A DNA stretch of 45,782 nt. Source: JAABTL01 sp964465355. GTDB taxonomy: Bacteria > Deinococcota > Deinococci > Deinococcales > Trueperaceae. Shown piece after piece: positions 40,367 through 45,782 of this stretch. Every line of letters starts with the position of its first letter. Within the stretch, counting starts at the first letter, position 1. A program made the position numbers and the translations under genes. A model generated the notes under the pieces. The model had not been told where the DNA came from, did not search any database, and worked only from the letters and a program-made list of their open reading frames with translations. Location: the NCBI GenBank assembly GCA_964465355.1, contig CAYXJZ010000019.1, forward strand, positions 1-45,782, in the 5' to 3' direction.

Positions 40367-41092
40367 ATGGCCAAGGTCCCCTCCTCCGCCCCCGTTCGCG
40401 ACCGTCTGCTGCTGGCCGGGGCGCGGTTGTTGGAAGAGGCCGGCGACGGCGACGTGTCCACCCGTGCGATCTGTGAGTTGGCCGGCGTGCAGGCGCCCAC
40501 CCTCTACCATCACTTCGGCAGCAAGCAAGGCCTGCTGGACGCCGTCGTGAGCCACGGCTTCCGTCATTTCCTGGCGAGCCGGTCGTCGGAGCCGGGGACG
40601 TCGGTGGACCCCGTCGACGCGATCCGCGTGGCTTGGGACGTGCACGTGCAGTTCGGCGTGGAGCACCCCAGGTTCTACGGCTACATCTACGCGGCCGTGG
40701 GGAGGGAGGCGCCGTGCCGGGTGGTCTCCGAGGTCGAGGCGATGATCTTGGACACCCTCGAACCCGCGGCTTCGCACGGGCGACTGTTGATCCCGCCGAT
40801 CGATGCCGCGAGGCAGATCCTGGCCGCCAGCAGTGGGGTCGTGTTGACGCTCATCGCCAACCCCGATGCGCGGGCCGATGGGAACCTCTCCCGACGCACG
40901 CGTGAGGCGATCCTGGCCGCCATCGTGCTGCCAGATGCGGAGGATGGAAGGGCCCTGACGCCGACCTTGGTCAGCGCCGCGGTCGCCCTTGACGCTGTGC
41001 TGGGCACGGAGGACTCGCTGTTGGGGGCGGCTGAGACGGCGCTGCTGCGTAGCTGGCTGCAGAGACTCGCGCGAGCCCAACCGAATGTATAG
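40367..41092 (+). CDS. TetR-family transcriptional regulator (first)
   Basis: 241 residues. The N-terminal helix-turn-helix reads RDRLLLAGARLLEEAGDGDVSTRAICELAGVQAPTLYHHFGSKQGLLDAVVSHGF, with the TetR hallmark LYHHFGSKQGLL. The remaining helical domain is the ligand-binding part, likely TetR_C-type, binding an unknown small molecule. A perfect dyad lies before it, so it probably represses itself. Downstream on the same strand are a leader ORF, a broken SnoaL-like gene and a hydrolase, the likely targets. A second dyad, CAACG-ATATA-CGTTG, follows its stop codon directly. Confidence 0.93.
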   Translation: MAKVPSSAPVRDRLLLAGARLLEEAGDGDVSTRAICELAGVQAPTLYHHFGSKQGLLDAVVSHGFRHFLASRSSEPGTSVDPVDAIRVAWDVHVQFGVEHPRFYGYIYAAVGREAPCRVVSEVEAMILDTLEPAASHGRLLIPPIDAARQILAASSGVVLTLIANPDARADGNLSRRTREAILAAIVLPDAEDGRALTPTLVSAAVALDAVLGTEDSLLGAAETALLRSWLQRLARAQPNV

Positions 41093-41107
41093 CAACGATA
41101 TACGTTG
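41093..41107. promoter_or_regulatory. dyad between tetR1 and the SnoaL unit
   Basis: CAACG-ATATA-CGTTG directly after the tetR1 stop, 14 bp before the strong TATACT hexamer. Overlapping it, GTATA (41087-41091) and TATAC (41099-41103) also pair. It could be an operator for the downstream unit or a terminator stem for tetR1. The sequence is unlike the 40335 dyad. Confidence 0.45.
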
Positions 41108-41121
41108 TGATTGATTGACGC

Positions 41122-41127
41122 TATACT
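41122..41127 (+). promoter_or_regulatory. candidate -10 of the leader ORF / SnoaL unit
   Basis: TATACT, five of six bases of the consensus TATAAT, ends 6 nt before a GTG at 41134 that opens a 28-codon frame. That distance matches the leaderless pattern seen at vapB and both TetR genes. No good -35 is seen at 16-18 nt. Confidence 0.45.
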
Positions 41128-41133
41128 CGTGGC

Positions 41134-41220
41134 GTGCCAAGCGAGGACCCACGCATGCACCATCTGACAGGGTCGTCGATCTTGGAGCACCGCACCCATC
41201 CTCCGAGGAGATCCCCATGA
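41134..41220 (+). CDS. putative 28-residue leader peptide overlapping the SnoaL-like gene
   Basis: From GTG at 41134 the frame reads MPSEDPRMHHLTGS, then SILEHRTHPPRRSP, and stops at a TGA (41218-41220) that overlaps the ATG of the SnoaL-like gene as ATGA. The GTG is exactly 6 nt after TATACT, the spacing of leaderless genes here. Coupling of the two frames is therefore plausible. The PP and PRRSP end could slow ribosomes. There is no homology I recognise, and the same region could be just an untranslated leader, since GAGGAG at 41205-41210 can serve the ATG directly. Confidence 0.4.
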   Translation: MPSEDPRMHHLTGSSILEHRTHPPRRSP

Positions 41221-41576
41221 GCCACGACTTCGGTCCATATCGCCCCGACCTGCTGCCGGACGCCATCCTGCGCTACTTCGATGCCCACTACCGCAGCCAC
41301 GACATCGACATGGCTGCCGCAGCCTTCGCTGAGGACGCTGTGGTGGTCGACTAGGGTGCCACCCACAGGGGTCGGGCGGAGATCCGCACATGGCTGGACC
41401 GGTCGGCGTCCGAGTACAGCTATACGGCGGAGATGGTGGCCCAGGTCGCCCGCGCAGAGGGCGATTGGGTCGTCCTCAACCACATCGAGGGCAACTTCCC
41501 TGGCGGTCAGGCGGACCTCCGGCTCGAGTTCCTGATCAGGGAAGACCAGATCGCCTCCCTCACCATCGCGCCCTGA
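41217..41576 (+). pseudogene. SnoaL/NTF2-like protein gene interrupted by an in-frame TAG
   Basis: From the ATG at 41217 (GAGGAG 6 nt upstream) 45 residues read LPDAILRYFDAHYRSHDIDMAAAAFAEDAVVVD, then TAG at 41352-41354, then the same frame continues GATHRGRAEIRTWLDRSASEY to a TGA at 41574-41576. The two halves together make a normal SnoaL-like domain of about 118 residues. In such proteins the interrupted spot usually reads V-D-E-G-x-T-H-R-G, so GAG to TAG is the simplest change. Codon use and frame are intact on both sides, meaning a very recent mutation, a sequence error, or read-through. The product would be a small cone-shaped barrel enzyme or binding protein. Confidence 0.85.
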
Positions 41577-41628
41577 GCGATCGGCTCATGTGAGATGGGA
41601 CGCCGGTGCGATGTGGTCCAATCGCGCC

Positions 41629-42393
41629 ATGCGCTCGTTCCAACCGAGTGGGGGCCTTGGGTTCATGCGCTTCCACGATCTCCCCGGCAGTGGTACGCCC
41701 CTTGTGTTCCTCCATGGTCTCGGCTGCGCCTCCTCTTGTGACTACCCGCGCATCGCGGCCGATCCGGCGCTCTCCGGGCGGCGCATGGTGCTGGTCGACC
41801 TGCTCGGTGCCGGGTTCAGCGATCGTCCGGCCGACTTCGGGTACACGGTCAGCGACCACGCCCGCACCGTGGCGGCGTTGGTGGCCCACATGGGCGGTCC
41901 GTCGATGGACCTCTTCGGCCACAGCATGGGCGGCACCATCGCCATCGAGGCGGCGCAGCTGCTCGGGAACCGGGTGCGGCGCCTCGTCCTAGGGGAGCCG
42001 AACCTGGACCCCGGTGGAGGCGCCTTCAGTCGACGGATCGCGGCGATGAGCGAGACCACCTACGTCGAACAGGGCCACGACGGCCTGGTGCGGGCCGAAC
42101 GGGCGACTGGCAACGACGTCTGGGCGGCGTCGTTGGCGCTCAGTGCGCCGGTGGCCGTGCACCGTGGCGCGGTCTCGTTGGTCGTCGGCGGTAGGCCGAC
42201 CTGGCGGGAGCGGTTGCTGGGGCTTCAGGTGCCGCGGACGGTGCTGGTCGGGGCTGCGTCGTTGCCGAGTGCCAGCACGGAGCGGCTGCCACAGCAGGGC
42301 GTCGACGTGCTTGTGGTGCCGGCGGCGGGTCACTCGATGGCGTGGGAGAACCCTGCAGGGGTGGCGGAGGCCTTGGGTCAGGCCACGGCTTGA
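41629..42393 (+). CDS. alpha/beta hydrolase
   Basis: 255 residues of the alpha/beta-hydrolase fold: oxyanion-hole LVFLHGLGCASS, LVDLLGAGFSDRP, the nucleophile elbow GHSMGG, and the catalytic His in PAAGHSMAWENP. The acid residue is not obvious; the GEPNLDPGG segment is a candidate. No signal peptide. The start is uncertain: ATG at 41629 (MRSFQPSGGLGFMRFHDLPG) fits homologues as I know them, while ATG at 41611 and GTG at 41590 are in frame; none has a good Shine-Dalgarno. It follows the SnoaL-like frame by 52 nt and may belong to the same unit. Substrate unknown. Confidence 0.88.
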   Translation: MRSFQPSGGLGFMRFHDLPGSGTPLVFLHGLGCASSCDYPRIAADPALSGRRMVLVDLLGAGFSDRPADFGYTVSDHARTVAALVAHMGGPSMDLFGHSMGGTIAIEAAQLLGNRVRRLVLGEPNLDPGGGAFSRRIAAMSETTYVEQGHDGLVRAERATGNDVWAASLALSAPVAVHRGAVSLVVGGRPTWRERLLGLQVPRTVLVGAASLPSASTERLPQQGVDVLVVPAAGHSMAWENPAGVAEALGQATA

Positions 42394-42418
42394 CCCTGTG
42401 ATGACGCGTGATTACAAT
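42390..42418 (+). promoter_or_regulatory. sigma-70-type promoter of vapBC, leaderless
   Basis: TTGACC (42390-42395), a 17-nt spacer and TACAAT (42413-42418). The +1 predicted 7 nt after the -10 is the A of the vapB ATG at 42425. It is the clearest leaderless promoter in the window. The -35 overlaps the hydrolase stop codon. Confidence 0.75.
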
Positions 42419-42424
42419 GGATCC

Positions 42425-42688
42425 ATGGCCAAGGGGATCTTGACGCGCAGCGGCAACTCCTACGTGATCCGCGTACCCAAGAGCTACGTGACGGAGCATG
42501 GCTTGCGCCTTGGCGACAAGATCGAGCTGCCCCACCCCCACGCAGGCCAGGAGCGTGCGCTCCAGAGGCTGCTTGACTATGCACGCCAGCGTGGCGACCT
42601 CGGCATCGCGGATCCCGCCGAGTGGCAGCGCCAACAGCGTGCGGCCAGCGATCCCTGGGATGAAGTAGCACGTGATCCTGCTGGATAG
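42425..42688 (+). CDS. vapB: AbrB/SpoVT-type antitoxin (VapB/MazE-like)
   Basis: 87 residues. The N-terminal 45 residues are a swapped-hairpin DNA-binding domain: MAKGILTRSGNSYVIRVPKSYVTEHGLRLGDKIEL. The C-terminal tail is charged and ends WDEVARDPAG, the usual disordered toxin-neutralising part. The gene overlaps the toxin gene by 17 nt. As antitoxin it should bind the toxin and repress the operon from a site near the promoter at 42390-42418. Confidence 0.9.
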   Translation: MAKGILTRSGNSYVIRVPKSYVTEHGLRLGDKIELPHPHAGQERALQRLLDYARQRGDLGIADPAEWQRQQRAASDPWDEVARDPAG

Positions 42689-43040
42689 CAACGTCGTCAT
42701 CTACCTGTTCAGGCCTGCCACGCGAGAGCTGGTCGGCGAGCGCCTGCGCGGCCAGGCGATGGCGACCTGCAACGTGGTGAGAGCCGAGGTGCTCGGCTAC
42801 CCTGCGCTGGCCGAGGCCGATGAGCAGGAGTTGCGGGACTTCCTCGACGCGTTGCCGAACCTGGTGTTCGACGAGGCCGTGACGGAGACCGTCATCGCCA
42901 TCCGTAGGAACCACAGGATCCCCCTACCCGACGCGATCATCGCCGGCACCGCCATGGTGCACGACGCGGTGCTCTGGACGCACAACAGCAGCGACTTCCA
43001 GGGGATCTCAGGGCTGCGGCTGTTCGATCCGCTGCAGTAG
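42672..43040 (+). CDS. vapC: PIN-domain ribonuclease toxin (VapC-like)
   Basis: 122 residues with the four conserved acidic residues of PIN domains: Asp5 in LLDSNVVIYLF, Glu39 in VRAEVLGY, Asp87 in IPLPDAIIAG and Asp108 in THNSSDF. VapC toxins are Mg2+-dependent RNases that cut tRNA or rRNA. The GTG at 42672 overlaps vapB by 17 nt, consistent with translational coupling. The TAG stop is flanked on both sides by CTGCAG. Confidence 0.93.
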   Translation: MILLDSNVVIYLFRPATRELVGERLRGQAMATCNVVRAEVLGYPALAEADEQELRDFLDALPNLVFDEAVTETVIAIRRNHRIPLPDAIIAGTAMVHDAVLWTHNSSDFQGISGLRLFDPLQ

Positions 43041-43074
43041 CTGCAGGTCGTGATCACCACAACTGGGTCTGCCC

Positions 43075-43090
43075 TGGCCTTGGGTGGCCA
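43075..43090. terminator. hairpin between convergent vapC and the dehydrogenase gene
   Basis: TGGCC (43075-43079), a 6-nt loop, GGCCA (43086-43090). It is placed to end vapBC or the convergent dehydrogenase transcript; no U-tract. Confidence 0.3.
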
Positions 43091-43119
43091 CGACGCCCGT
43101 CGGATGCTCTCGGCTGGGT

Positions 43120-43962
43120 TCAGTCGGCTGGCAGGCCGACGAGGTCCGCGCTGCGCCGCCAGAGCGCCTCCACGAGGCCGTCGTCATGGACCTGCGGGTT
43201 CGTCTGCCGCTCGGTGGCGAGCTTGGTCTGCGTGTAGAACCGTCCCGGCTGCCAGGCGCTGCCGGCGGCGCCCTCCACGAAGAACGCCAGGTTCGAACCG
43301 CCCCGCTCGGGCGAGATCAGGAGCAGCCGCGACAAAGGGGTGCGGTAGGCAAGGCGGACGAAGCTGGTGGTGTCGGAGGCGAAGTTCGTGCGGACGTTGC
43401 CCGGGTCGAACGCGACGGACTGGATGCCCTGGCCGGCGTAGCCGGCATGCAGACCGCGGGTGAAGAGGATGTTGGCGAGCTTGGCGTCGCAGTAGGCCTT
43501 GTTCGCGCTGTATGACCTCTCGTGACCGAGGTCGTCGACGTCGATCTTGCCCAGGATCCTCGCCCCGGAGCTGGACGTGTTCACCACGACGCCGTCGCCG
43601 CGGTGCAGTGCGTTGGACAGCAGGTTCGTCAGCAGGAACGGAGCCAAGTGGTTGACCTGCAAGGTCTTCTCGTGGCCGTCCACGGTGACGGTGCGTTGGC
43701 TGAAGATCCCACCGGCGTTGTTCGCGAGCACGTCGAGACGGTCGACCGAGCTGCGGATCTCGGCGGCCAGCCTACGGACGTCGTCGAGTCTGGTGAAGTC
43801 CGCGATGAAGGGCTCCGCGTTGACCTCCTTGGCCACTCGGGTGGTCTTCTCCGGCGAGCGGCCGACGAGGAGCAGTCGGTGTCCCTTCGAGGCGAGCTGG
43901 CGGGCGGCTGCTGCGCCGATGCCGTCCGAGGCGCCGGTGACGAGGATGGTCTTCTGGGCCAT
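43120..43962 (-). CDS. short-chain dehydrogenase/reductase
   Basis: 280 residues of the classical SDR fold. Cofactor motif TGASDGIG (Rossmann), NNAG in VLANNAGGIFS, Ser in VVNTSSSG, and the catalytic Tyr-x3-Lys in AYCDAKLANILFTRGL. Arg in LLLVGRSPEKT after strand 2 favours NADP(H). The layout resembles the retinol-dehydrogenase/WW-domain oxidoreductase-like group. The ATG at 43962 has TTGGAG upstream; an open extension of 47 codons overlaps the divergent TetR gene and is not coding. It is divergent from tetR2, with a TetR-type dyad over its -35, so it is the likely target of that repressor. Substrate unknown. Confidence 0.93.
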   Translation of the reverse strand: MAQKTILVTGASDGIGAAAARQLASKGHRLLLVGRSPEKTTRVAKEVNAEPFIADFTRLDDVRRLAAEIRSSVDRLDVLANNAGGIFSQRTVTVDGHEKTLQVNHLAPFLLTNLLSNALHRGDGVVVNTSSSGARILGKIDVDDLGHERSYSANKAYCDAKLANILFTRGLHAGYAGQGIQSVAFDPGNVRTNFASDTTSFVRLAYRTPLSRLLLISPERGGSNLAFFVEGAAGSAWQPGRFYTQTKLATERQTNPQVHDDGLVEALWRRSADLVGLPAD

Positions 43963-44008
43963 GACAACACTCCAAGGTTCGGGGGATGTACGCTGAGCAC
44001 GTGATGAC

Positions 44009-44039
44009 ATCATAGGCCCCATGTGGCACTGAGTGTCAA
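44009..44039 (-). promoter_or_regulatory. dehydrogenase promoter with overlapping TetR-type operator
   Basis: Minus strand -35 TTGACA (44039-44034), 19-nt spacer, -10 TATGAT (44014-44009). A near-perfect 15-bp dyad TGGCACT-G-AGTGTCA (44024-44038, 12 of 14 arm positions paired) covers the -35, so a bound repressor would block RNA polymerase. A second dyad, TGATG-A-CATCA, lies at 44002-44012 over the -10. Confidence 0.65.
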
Positions 44040-44054
44040 GTATGGCGCGATATG

Positions 44055-44060
44055 TAGAAT
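44055..44060 (+). promoter_or_regulatory. candidate -10 of tetR2 (leaderless)
   Basis: TAGAAT ends 6 nt before the ATG at 44067. The dyad at 44024-44038 lies 17 nt upstream, where the -35 should be, so autoregulation is likely. Confidence 0.5.
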
Positions 44061-44066
44061 CGATCC

Positions 44067-44672
44067 ATGGGCGCACATGAGGTAGGGCTCCGCGAACGCA
44101 CACGTAGGGCAGTGCGGGAGGAACTCATGAGGATCGCGATGGACCTGTTCCTGACGCAGGGCTTCGAGGACACCACCGTGGAGCAGATCGCCACCGCAGC
44201 CGGGATGTCCCGCCGCAGCTACTTCCGTTACTTCTCGAGCAAGGACGAGGTGTTCGCGGAAGGACTAGTCTCGATCGGGCAGCGCTTCGCCGCGCTGCTC
44301 GCCGATCGACCGGCGACGGACGCTCCATGGGTAGCGCTTCGCCGCTCTTTCGACCCGCTGTTGGCGGAGATCGAAGGCGACGATCGGGCGATGCGGATGA
44401 GCCGGATGATGCTCGAGAGCCCTACGTTGCAAGGCAGCCACCTGCGCAAGCAAGTCAGTTGGCAGTCGGCGATAGCCTCGGCTCTCGAATCACGCCTGGG
44501 TGGCGGCGGTGAGGACAGCAGGCTCCGAGCGAACGCCCTCGCCGGCGCGGCCCTGTCGTGCCTGAACACCGCGCAGTCGCAGTGGGTCCTCCCAGGGAAC
44601 GATGTTTCTCTCGGCGTCCTGCTCGATATTGCCATGAACGCAGTTCACCCACTATCAGACACGACTTCCTGA
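44067..44672 (+). CDS. TetR-family transcriptional regulator (second)
   Basis: 201 residues. The N-terminal DNA-binding domain reads VREELMRIAMDLFLTQGFEDTTVEQIATAAGMSRRSYFRYFSSKDEVFAEGL, a textbook TetR_N with the YFRYFSSKDEV hallmark; the rest is a helical ligand domain. It is divergent from the SDR gene across 104 nt with a 15-bp dyad, a standard arrangement of repressor and regulated enzyme. The ligand is probably related to the SDR substrate. It converges with the CBS protein gene, ending 16 nt from it. Confidence 0.93.
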   Translation: MGAHEVGLRERTRRAVREELMRIAMDLFLTQGFEDTTVEQIATAAGMSRRSYFRYFSSKDEVFAEGLVSIGQRFAALLADRPATDAPWVALRRSFDPLLAEIEGDDRAMRMSRMMLESPTLQGSHLRKQVSWQSAIASALESRLGGGGEDSRLRANALAGAALSCLNTAQSQWVLPGNDVSLGVLLDIAMNAVHPLSDTTS

Positions 44673-44688
44673 CCGGCGACAGCAGCCC

Positions 44689-45782
44689 CTACGGCGCCAG
44701 CCGCCGCTCCGCCACCACCTTGGCCACCCGCCGATCACCCAGCGCCGTGACCGTGAGCCGCCACGTCCCCACCTCCACCACGTCCCCCACCTCGGCCAGA
44801 CGGCCGAGCGCGGTGGTCACCAGCCCGCCGACGGTGCGGTAGCCGGCCCGTGCCTGGTAGGGGAGTTCCTCCAGGCCTAGCACCTCACACAACTTGGCCA
44901 CGGCGACAGAGCCGTCCAGCGTCCAGCGGTCCTCAGCCTCCTGCACCACTTCCTGGGCGGAGGCCTCCAGCGAGGGCCCGAGGAGGTCGTCCGCCAGGTC
45001 CTGGAAGGTGACGAGGCCAGCCACCCCGCCATACTCGTCCACCACAAGGGAGGCAGATGCACCCGTCTCACGGAAGGTCTCCAGCAGGTTCAGCAGCGAG
45101 GCGCTCTCCGGCACGAAACCGGCCGGTCGTGTCAGGGCGGCCAAGTCCAGTGGCTGGCCGCTCAGCACCGCCTGCAGCAGGTCGCGGGCATGCACAAGGC
45201 CAAGGAACTCCTCCGCGTCTGCGCCGGTGACCACCAGGCGCGAGTAGGGGGTGGAGCTCAACAGATCGAGCAGCTCGGCCGGGTCGGTGTCCACCGGCAG
45301 GCTGGCGACCTCCCTGCGCGGGGTCATGACGTCCGCCACGCGCCGGTCGGCCAGCGCCATGGTGTTCTCCACCAGCAGGCGCTCGCTCTCCTCGAAGACG
45401 CCGAGGTCGGTGCCCTCCTGCAACAGCGCTTGCAGATCGGCGTCGCTGACGGCCGGATCTTCAGGCGCGCGGAAGCGCAGAACACGCAGCAGCCCCTCGG
45501 TGGAGGCAGCCAGCAGCCGCACCAGCGGATGGCTGAAGCGGGCCAGCAGGCGCATGGGCCTGGCGGCGAAGGCGGCCACGGCTTCCGGGCGCCCAAGGGC
45601 CAGGCGTTTGGGCGCCAGTTCACCCACCACCAGCGATACGTAGGTGATCAGGACCACCACCAAGGCGAAGGCGATCGCGTACGTGGTGGTCGAATCGCCC
45701 AGGAAGGGCAGCCGGGAGAGCAGGCTACTCAGAGGTCCCGCGAAGACGGCGCCGCCGAAGGCCCCGGAGAGCACCCCCACCA
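44689..45782 (-). CDS. CNNM/CBS-domain membrane protein (HlyC/CorC family), N terminus cut by window
   Basis: At least 364 residues, with the 5' end beyond the right edge. The visible part has the end of a CNNM (DUF21) membrane domain (TTTYAIAFALVVVLITYVSLVVGELAPKRLAL), a CBS pair containing VADVMTPRREVASLPVD and the ASASLVVDEYGGVAGLVTFQDLADDLLG block, and a C-terminal CorC_HlyC domain (RWTLDGSVAVAKLCEVLGLEEL...TVGGLVTTALGRLAEVGDVVEVGTWRLTVTALGDRRVAKV). Members are linked to Mg2+ or other divalent-cation handling; older names call them hemolysins without good evidence. Full-length proteins are about 430-450 residues, so the missing part is short. Confidence 0.93.
   Translation of the reverse strand, partial: VGVLSGAFGGAVFAGPLSSLLSRLPFLGDSTTTYAIAFALVVVLITYVSLVVGELAPKRLALGRPEAVAAFAARPMRLLARFSHPLVRLLAASTEGLLRVLRFRAPEDPAVSDADLQALLQEGTDLGVFEESERLLVENTMALADRRVADVMTPRREVASLPVDTDPAELLDLLSSTPYSRLVVTGADAEEFLGLVHARDLLQAVLSGQPLDLAALTRPAGFVPESASLLNLLETFRETGASASLVVDEYGGVAGLVTFQDLADDLLGPSLEASAQEVVQEAEDRWTLDGSVAVAKLCEVLGLEELPYQARAGYRTVGGLVTTALGRLAEVGDVVEVGTWRLTVTALGDRRVAKVVAERRLAP

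Noticed and set aside
41352..41354. Frameshift as the cause of the broken SnoaL-like gene
   Set aside because: The frame is the same before and after the TAG and both sides fit the family, so it is a point nonsense change.
43032..43046. CTGCAG-TAG-CTGCAG around the vapC stop as a recombination or attachment site
   Set aside because: Two copies of a common 6-bp palindrome are not enough evidence; no integrase or longer repeat is nearby.

Overview
This window is a stretch of high-GC bacterial chromosome. Hand counts of sampled 60-base lines give about 65-70% GC over most of it and about 55-60% in the first 3.3 kb. Gene content and promoter style point to the Deinococcota, most plausibly a Trueperaceae-like lineage. 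The main reasons are an SOS cassette lexA - imuB-type Y-polymerase - dnaE2 of the kind known from Deinococcus, a bacterial deoxyhypusine-synthase homologue, a RarA ATPase fused to a methyltransferase-like domain, and many genes that look leaderless (a TANNNT hexamer 5-9 nt before the start codon and no Shine-Dalgarno). The phylum call is inference. There is no rRNA, tRNA, CRISPR array, insertion sequence or prophage that I can see, and no gene-free stretch longer than about 300 bases.

Layout. 1-6.9 kb: a small unknown gene, a Bcp peroxiredoxin, then (minus strand) the damage-inducible mutasome operon lexA > imuB > small DUF6504-like gene > dnaE2, with a strong promoter and overlapping dyad before lexA. 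6.9-13.5 kb: an orphan iron/polyamine-type ABC ATPase divergent from the complete histidine-degradation operon hutU-hutG-hutI-hutH, whose genes overlap or nearly abut. 13.5-16.9 kb: the PEP synthase regulator (ppsR) divergent from PEP synthase (ppsA); hutU and ppsA share a 17-bp upstream element. 16.9-21.2 kb: a cytoplasmic beta-lactamase-fold serine hydrolase and a large STAND/BTAD regulator. 21.2-24.8 kb (minus): an unannotated 29-residue single-span membrane peptide and a peptide-type ABC importer (solute-binding protein and two permeases, no ATPase). 24.9-27.1 kb: anhydro-MurNAc kinase, divergent from the importer across a perfect dyad, and the deoxyhypusine-synthase homologue. 27.1-31.2 kb: rarA fusion, a radical SAM protein and a LysE-type exporter.

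31.2-33.7 kb (minus): an ECF sigma factor and zinc anti-sigma pair with a secreted-repeat protein. Two copies of one bipartite promoter, before the sigma gene and before the secreted-repeat gene, resemble the SigK promoter and define a likely autoregulated regulon. 33.8-37.5 kb (minus): a HerA-like ATPase followed by a YtkA-like lipoprotein and CopD. 37.5-40.3 kb: DNA polymerase I with intact proofreading motifs, sharing a 45-bp divergent promoter region with the HerA gene. 40.4-44.7 kb: an accessory-looking block with two TetR regulators, a SnoaL-like gene broken by one TAG codon and preceded by an overlapping 28-codon leader ORF, an alpha/beta hydrolase, a VapBC-type toxin-antitoxin pair and a short-chain dehydrogenase. 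At the right edge is a CNNM/CBS membrane protein cut by the window.

Together the core genes cover DNA damage tolerance (lexA cassette, rarA, polA, HerA-like ATPase), histidine use feeding gluconeogenesis (hut, ppsA), and cell-wall or peptide recycling (anmK, peptide ABC importer). The most informative new signals are regulatory: the paired sigma promoters, the lexA operator, the leaderless promoter set, a repeated 16-bp palindrome that forces rare codons into dnaE2, and two hidden small ORFs.
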